Below are positions 5,606 through 8,327 of a DNA stretch of 8,327 nucleotides, in pieces. The DNA is from Desulfovibrionaceae bacterium. GTDB lineage: Bacteria; Pseudomonadota; Gammaproteobacteria; Burkholderiales; Burkholderiaceae_C. Below the pieces are notes generated by a model. The model was not told the DNA's origin, made no database searches, and was given only the letters and a program-made list of their open reading frames with translations. Position 1 is the first letter of the stretch. Each line of letters begins with the position of its first letter. The position numbers and the translations under genes were made by a program. Where the stretch lies: NCBI GenBank assembly GCA_009778355.1, contig WRJY01000238.1, positions 1 through 8,327 on the forward strand, read 5' to 3'.

Positions 5606-6373
5606 ATGCCCCTTCTCGAAATCTCCGGCCTTACGCAACGCTTCGGCGGCCTGCAGGCGCTGACGGACTTCTCCCTGCGGCTGCAAGAGCATGATCTCGT
5701 GGGGCTGATCGGGCCCAACGGCGCGGGGAAAACCACGGTTTTCAACATCGTCTCCGGCTTTTACAAACCGACCCAGGGCAGCATCGTTTTTAACGGCCAG
5801 CGGATCAATGGGCTGAAGCCGCATCAGATCACGGCGCTGGGTGTGGCGCGCACGTTCCAGAACATCCGGCTCTGGAATGACCTGACGGTGCTGGACAACA
5901 TTCGCCTGGCGCGCTCGGTCTGGCTCGGTTACAGCTTCTGGGGCGCCATTTTCCGCACCCGGCGCTATTACCAGGCGGAACAAGCCATTGAAAAGCGGGC
6001 CCGCGACGTGCTGGCGATGATCGACCTGTCGGCCCACGCCGATGAATTGCCCAGAAACCTGCCCTACGGCCTGCAGCGCCGCGTGGAACTGGCGCGCGCG
6101 CTGGCCAGCAACCCCCGGCTGCTGCTGCTGGACGAACCGGCGGCGGGACTGAGTTCAGCCGATGCCGACGACCTGATCCGCTTCATCCGCTGGATACACG
6201 ATGAATTCAAACTGACGATCTGGATGATCGAGCACCAGATGAAGGTGGTGATGAACCTGTGCCAGCACATGACCGTCATTGACTTCGGCAGCGCCATCGC
6301 GTCGGGCACGCCGGAGGAAATTCGCGGCAACCGCGACGTCATCAAGGCTTACCTCGGGGACGATACGCTCTGA
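5606..6373 (+). CDS. livG: Branched-chain amino acid ABC transporter ATP-binding protein LivG
   Basis: This encodes a 255-residue ABC ATPase that, with LivF, powers the LivHM permease from the cytoplasmic side. Walker A is GPNGAGKT (36-43), the Q-loop is Q85 in A-R-T-F-Q-N-I-R-L, the signature is L-P-Y-G-L-Q-R-R-V-E-L-A-R-A-L (152-166), Walker B is LLLLDEP (172-178) with E177 catalytic, and the switch histidine is H210 in M-I-E-H-Q-M. The signature has L-P-Y-G rather than L-S-G-G, which is normal for LivG. The long loop between Q-loop and signature (about 100-150) is also typical. ATG 5606 was chosen because it gives the usual M-P-L-L-E-I start and has GGGTGA upstream. A GTG at 5588 would add six residues. 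The stop overlaps the livF start by one base (TGATG). Confidence 0.95.
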   Translation: MPLLEISGLTQRFGGLQALTDFSLRLQEHDLVGLIGPNGAGKTTVFNIVSGFYKPTQGSIVFNGQRINGLKPHQITALGVARTFQNIRLWNDLTVLDNIRLARSVWLGYSFWGAIFRTRRYYQAEQAIEKRARDVLAMIDLSAHADELPRNLPYGLQRRVELARALASNPRLLLLDEPAAGLSSADADDLIRFIRWIHDEFKLTIWMIEHQMKVVMNLCQHMTVIDFGSAIASGTPEEIRGNRDVIKAYLGDDTL

Positions 6374-7092
6374 TGTTACGTGTAACCAACCTGAAGGCGG
6401 CCTACGGCAAGATCGAGGCGCTGCACGGCATCTCCTTTCACGTCGAAAAAGGAGAAATCGTCACGCTGATCGGCGCCAATGGCGCGGGCAAATCCACCAC
6501 GCTCAAGGCGCTGATGCGCCTGACGCCGCCCGAATCTCCCGTGGTGACCGGCGGCGACATCGCATTCGGCGGCGCCTCCATTCTGGGAATGCCGCCGCAC
6601 CGCGTCGTCTCCGACCTCAAGATGACCCTGGTGCCCGAGGGGCGCCGCATTTTCGGCAACCTCTCGGTCATGGAAAACCTGCAACTGGCTTTCTGGTCGC
6701 GCAAGGGCGAGGACGCCAACCAGGAAATCCGCCGCATCTTCGATTTATTCCCGCGCCTGGCCGAACGGGCGCGGCAGCGCAGCGACACGCTTTCCGGCGG
6801 CGAGCAGCAAATGCTCGCCGTGGGCCGCGCGCTCATGACCAAATGCTCCGTGCTGCTGCTCGACGAGCCGTCGATGGGTCTGGCCCCGCTCATCATGTAC
6901 GACATGTTCCGCACGCTCAAGCGGCTCAACGCCGAGGGCCTGACCATCATCGTGGTCGAGCAGAACGCGCACCTGGCCCTGAAAGTGGCCGACAGAGGCT
7001 ACGTGCTGGATACCGGCGAGATCATCGCCGAAGGCCCCGCCGAAGAACTGCTGCACAGGCCGGAGATCAAGGCGGCTTATCTCGGGGGCTGA
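6373..7092 (+). CDS. livF: Branched-chain amino acid ABC transporter ATP-binding protein LivF
   Basis: This encodes a 239-residue ABC ATPase, the usual LivF length, the second motor subunit of the transporter. Walker A is GANGAGKS (34-41), the V-P-E-G-R-R-I-F segment (87-94) is the LivF hallmark in the Q-loop region, the signature is LSGGEQQ (140-146), and Walker B is VLLLDEP (160-166) with E165. The position of the switch histidine is Q197 in V-V-E-Q-N, which is normal for LivF and not a defect. A stretch P-P-E-S-P-V-V-T-G-G (52-61) makes the loop after Walker A slightly longer than in relatives I recall. L125 uses the rare codon TTA. Translation is probably coupled to livG through the TGATG overlap. 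It is the last gene of the operon; tRNA-Leu follows after 165 bases. Confidence 0.95.
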   Translation: MLRVTNLKAAYGKIEALHGISFHVEKGEIVTLIGANGAGKSTTLKALMRLTPPESPVVTGGDIAFGGASILGMPPHRVVSDLKMTLVPEGRRIFGNLSVMENLQLAFWSRKGEDANQEIRRIFDLFPRLAERARQRSDTLSGGEQQMLAVGRALMTKCSVLLLDEPSMGLAPLIMYDMFRTLKRLNAEGLTIIVVEQNAHLALKVADRGYVLDTGEIIAEGPAEELLHRPEIKAAYLGG

Positions 7093-7125
7093 AAAACGCC
7101 TCCCGCCTCAGGAAAGTTCAGCCGT

Positions 7126-7142
7126 TGTTCAGGGTTTGAACA
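7126..7142 (+). terminator. Weak hairpin downstream of livF
   Basis: TGTTCA at 7126-7131 and TGAACA at 7137-7142 form a perfect six-base stem with loop GGGTT, 33 bases after the livF stop. No T-run follows, so as a terminator it is weak. No better candidate is visible before the tRNA. Confidence 0.25.
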
Positions 7143-7239
7143 GTCACCGCGGCCTTTCGTTTCCATGCGTCTGGAGTAGCGCCGCGCGCCATGGCGCAAC
7201 CAGGCTGCTGCTGCCCGGACAGTCTGCCCGCGGCCCACC

Positions 7240-7248
7240 TGCGACAAT
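7240..7248 (+). promoter_or_regulatory. Possible extended -10 promoter of tRNA-Leu
   Basis: TG-C-GACAAT (7240-7248) resembles an extended -10 element and ends nine bases before the tRNA. No recognisable -35 box accompanies it. The tRNA could instead be read through from the liv operon. Confidence 0.3.
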
Positions 7249-7257
7249 ACACACTTG

Positions 7258-7350
7258 GCCCCGGTGGTGAAACTGGTAGACACAGCGGACTTAAAATCCG
7301 CCGCTTTCCCGAAAGGGAGCGTGCCGGTTCGATTCCGGCCCGGGGCACCA
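7258..7350 (+). tRNA. tRNA-Leu (anticodon UAA), CCA encoded
   Basis: All arms fold. The acceptor GCCCCGG (7258-7264) pairs with CCGGGGC (7340-7346), followed by discriminator A and an encoded CCA (7348-7350). The anticodon stem GCGGA/TCCGC encloses the loop CTTAAAA, giving anticodon TAA at loop positions 3-5. A long variable arm (CTTTCCC-GAA-AGGGAG core) marks it as a class II tRNA. The T-arm GCCGG-TTCGATT-CCGGC (7323-7339) is perfect. It decodes UUA (and UUG by wobble), which is rare in this GC-rich window; TTA is seen in livH (L63) and livF (L125). Confidence 0.96.
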
Positions 7351-7352
7351 GT

Positions 7353-7358
7353 GAAGGA
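7353..7358 (+). promoter_or_regulatory. Ribosome binding site of the tRNA-linked gene
   Basis: GAAGGA lies nine bases before ATG 7368 and immediately after the tRNA CCA end. It supports ATG 7368 over any start further upstream, which would run through the tRNA. Confidence 0.6.
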
Positions 7359-7367
7359 ACAACGGCC

Positions 7368-7985
7368 ATGAATGAAGATGCAGCTTTCGAGATTCACGTG
7401 CATGGCGACGTGAAATTGCGCCACGATGTCGGCTTCGACGCCTTGCAGGACGCCCTCAAGCCCCTCTGGAAGTACGCTGGCGCGCGCTCGCTGGCCGATG
7501 GCGCGGGCAGCCTGTACGAGGACGAGCCGGGCATCCGGTTCGATCCGCAGGAGCACTTGCTGCAAATGTGCTGGACACTCCAGGGCGAGGAGGACTTTCG
7601 CCAGCAGCTCGACGACTTGTGCATGAACCTCAACGAGCTTTCAGCCGAAGGCTCGCAGATCGAGGTGACTTTCTATGACGCCGACTACGACGATGATGAC
7701 GAGGACGAGGGCCGCGAGGCCCGCGATGACTTCGTGCTGCTGTTCGTCGGCCCGACGCCGGCGGCCATCATGCAGGCCCAGCGCGACTTGCTGGTCGAGG
7801 ACGTGGTGGCCCTGATGGAACGCCATTTCGACGGCGCCGAGCTGGGCGGCGTGGTGGCCGAGATCGACAAGCTGTTCACGAACCGCTTCGACGCGCTCAC
7901 CAGTTCGCTGGAATTGGGCAAGCCGCGCGGCGGCGGCTCGCCCGGGCACGGCGGCGGCAACCGCCGCCCGCGCCACCTGCATTGA
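7368..7985 (+). CDS. Conserved hypothetical acidic protein downstream of tRNA-Leu
   Basis: This encodes 205 residues of unknown function, with no signal peptide or membrane helix, so it is probably cytoplasmic. The chain is compact and mixed up to about 103. A strongly acidic run follows (D-A-D-Y-D-D-D-D-E-D-E-G, 104-115), then a well-ordered C-terminal part (DDFVLLFVGPTPAAIMQAQR at 120-139, D-L-L-V-E-D-V-V-x-L-M-E-R-H-F-D-G-A-E-L-G-G-V-V-x-E-I-D) and a Gly/Arg/His tail. The phrases P-L-W-x-Y-A-G-A-R-S-L and G-P-T-P-A-A-I-M-Q resemble a family of Burkholderiales proteins I remember as a domain of unknown function (possibly DUF6806; unverified). I can name no enzyme motif. The start 17 bases after the tRNA makes co-transcription with tRNA-Leu likely. 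Coding is credible from codon use, ribosome site and length. Confidence 0.85.
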   Translation: MNEDAAFEIHVHGDVKLRHDVGFDALQDALKPLWKYAGARSLADGAGSLYEDEPGIRFDPQEHLLQMCWTLQGEEDFRQQLDDLCMNLNELSAEGSQIEVTFYDADYDDDDEDEGREARDDFVLLFVGPTPAAIMQAQRDLLVEDVVALMERHFDGAELGGVVAEIDKLFTNRFDALTSSLELGKPRGGGSPGHGGGNRRPRHLH

Positions 7986-8113
7986 GGCCGGGCGGGGCGG
8001 GCAGCCGCCGCCGCGTGAGCAACGTCAGCGCGCCGGGCCGCCCTCCAGTGGCGCTATATCATTATTGACTTCATCAACCCCGCCGTCATGGTGGCCGCTG
8101 CCGACCCGCGGGC

Positions 8114-8125
8114 GGCGCGCGCGCC
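8114..8125. repeat. Perfect 12-base palindrome upstream of the second binding-protein gene
   Basis: GGCGCGCGCGCC is fully self-complementary and lies 14 bases before a run of seven T (8140-8146). The gap is too long for a standard intrinsic terminator, and the site may be a chance product of GC-rich sequence. The rest of the 7986-8160 spacer shows only an AT-rich patch (8055-8070) that might carry promoter elements. Confidence 0.25.
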
Positions 8126-8149
8126 AGCCTGACGGAATCTTTTTTTCGA

Positions 8150-8153
8150 GGAG
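8150..8153 (+). promoter_or_regulatory. Ribosome binding site with upstream T-run
   Basis: GGAG (within GAGGAGA, 8148-8154) is seven bases before ATG 8161. Seven T residues at 8140-8146 just upstream would give a U-rich leader next to the Shine-Dalgarno sequence, which can enhance S1-dependent initiation. That last point is an inference. Confidence 0.6.
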
Positions 8154-8160
8154 ACTTCTC

Positions 8161-8327
8161 ATGAAATCCGTGCTCAAACTCGCGCCGGCCGCCGCCGCCG
8201 CGCTGCTTGCCGCTGCCGCCCTGAACGCGCGGGCGGCTGACATCACCATTGGCGCGGCGGAGTCCTTGTCGGGCGGGGCGGCGCAGTACGGCAACAACAT
8301 CCGCAACGGTTTTCAACTGGCCGTGGA
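8161..8327 (+). CDS. Second periplasmic substrate-binding protein of LivK type, N-terminal fragment (partial, runs off right edge)
   Basis: Fifty-five complete codons are present before the edge. Residues 1-25 form a signal peptide (MKSVLK, then an Ala/Leu-rich core ending A-L-N-A-R-A-A), predicting export. The mature start D-I-T-I-G-A-A-E-S-L-S-G-G-A-A-Q-Y-G-N-N-I-R-N-G-F-Q-L-A-V is the usual opening of type I (Peripla_BP_6) binding proteins for branched-chain amino acids and related compounds. S-L-S-G is the first ligand loop, and Q-Y-G-x-x-I-x-x-G is the following helix. It differs clearly from the first binding protein in this window, which reads P-I-E-L-T-G-E-I-P-K, so the two are not recent duplicates. 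It lies on the same strand, about 1.1 kb after livF. It may feed the same LivHMGF complex or a separate transporter beyond the edge. Confidence 0.85.
   Translation, partial: MKSVLKLAPAAAAALLAAAALNARAADITIGAAESLSGGAAQYGNNIRNGFQLAV

Noticed and set aside
7191..7367. Upstream extension of the 205-residue gene
   Set aside because: It would translate through the whole tRNA-Leu. ATG 7368 has its own ribosome site.
8065..8070. TTGACT as a -35 box for the second binding-protein gene
   Set aside because: No acceptable -10 hexamer is found 16-18 bases downstream in the GC-rich sequence.

Overview
The window looks like a chromosomal stretch from a GC-rich betaproteobacterium, most likely Burkholderiales and probably Comamonadaceae-like. 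This rests on remembered protein resemblance (the PhoH N-terminus, RuvA, the 205-residue tRNA-linked protein) and on base composition. No search was run.

Left part (1-1180). The first 131 bases are the reverse-strand N-terminus of a PhoH-family ATPase cut by the window edge. It is divergent from ruvA (511-1086, Holliday-junction branch migration, GTG start). The 380-base divergent spacer is largely filled by a structured repeat. Runs of a GCGTTNN heptamer at 156-204 are answered by inverted copies at 417-444, and three small hairpins lie between them. After ruvA a short hairpin separates it from a convergent gene.

Middle (1181-2317). A reverse-strand gene encodes an exported glycine-zipper envelope protein with a long Pro/Tyr-rich tail. 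A roughly 315-base divergent spacer follows, with a GGTCA/TGACC inverted repeat and a possible -10 box for the next operon.

Core (2318-7092). A complete branched-chain amino acid (HAAT/Liv) ABC transporter is present in the order binding protein (livK-like), two permeases (livH, livM) and two ATPases (livG, livF). Gaps after livH are 8 bases or about 22 bases, and livG and livF overlap by one base. This fits one operon, with an 87-base hairpin-bearing gap after the binding protein that could set its higher output. The binding protein would collect the substrate in the periplasm, LivH/LivM form the membrane channel and LivG/LivF power it. The exact substrate (Leu/Ile/Val or another small amide or carboxylate) cannot be read from sequence.

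Right part (7093-8327). A tRNA-Leu with anticodon UAA and an encoded CCA is followed closely by a conserved acidic protein of unknown function. At the edge lies the N-terminus of a second periplasmic binding protein of the same broad family as LivK. Most of the window is ordinary core genome. The least explained items are the heptamer inverted-repeat element, the paired binding proteins and the uncharacterised tRNA-linked protein.
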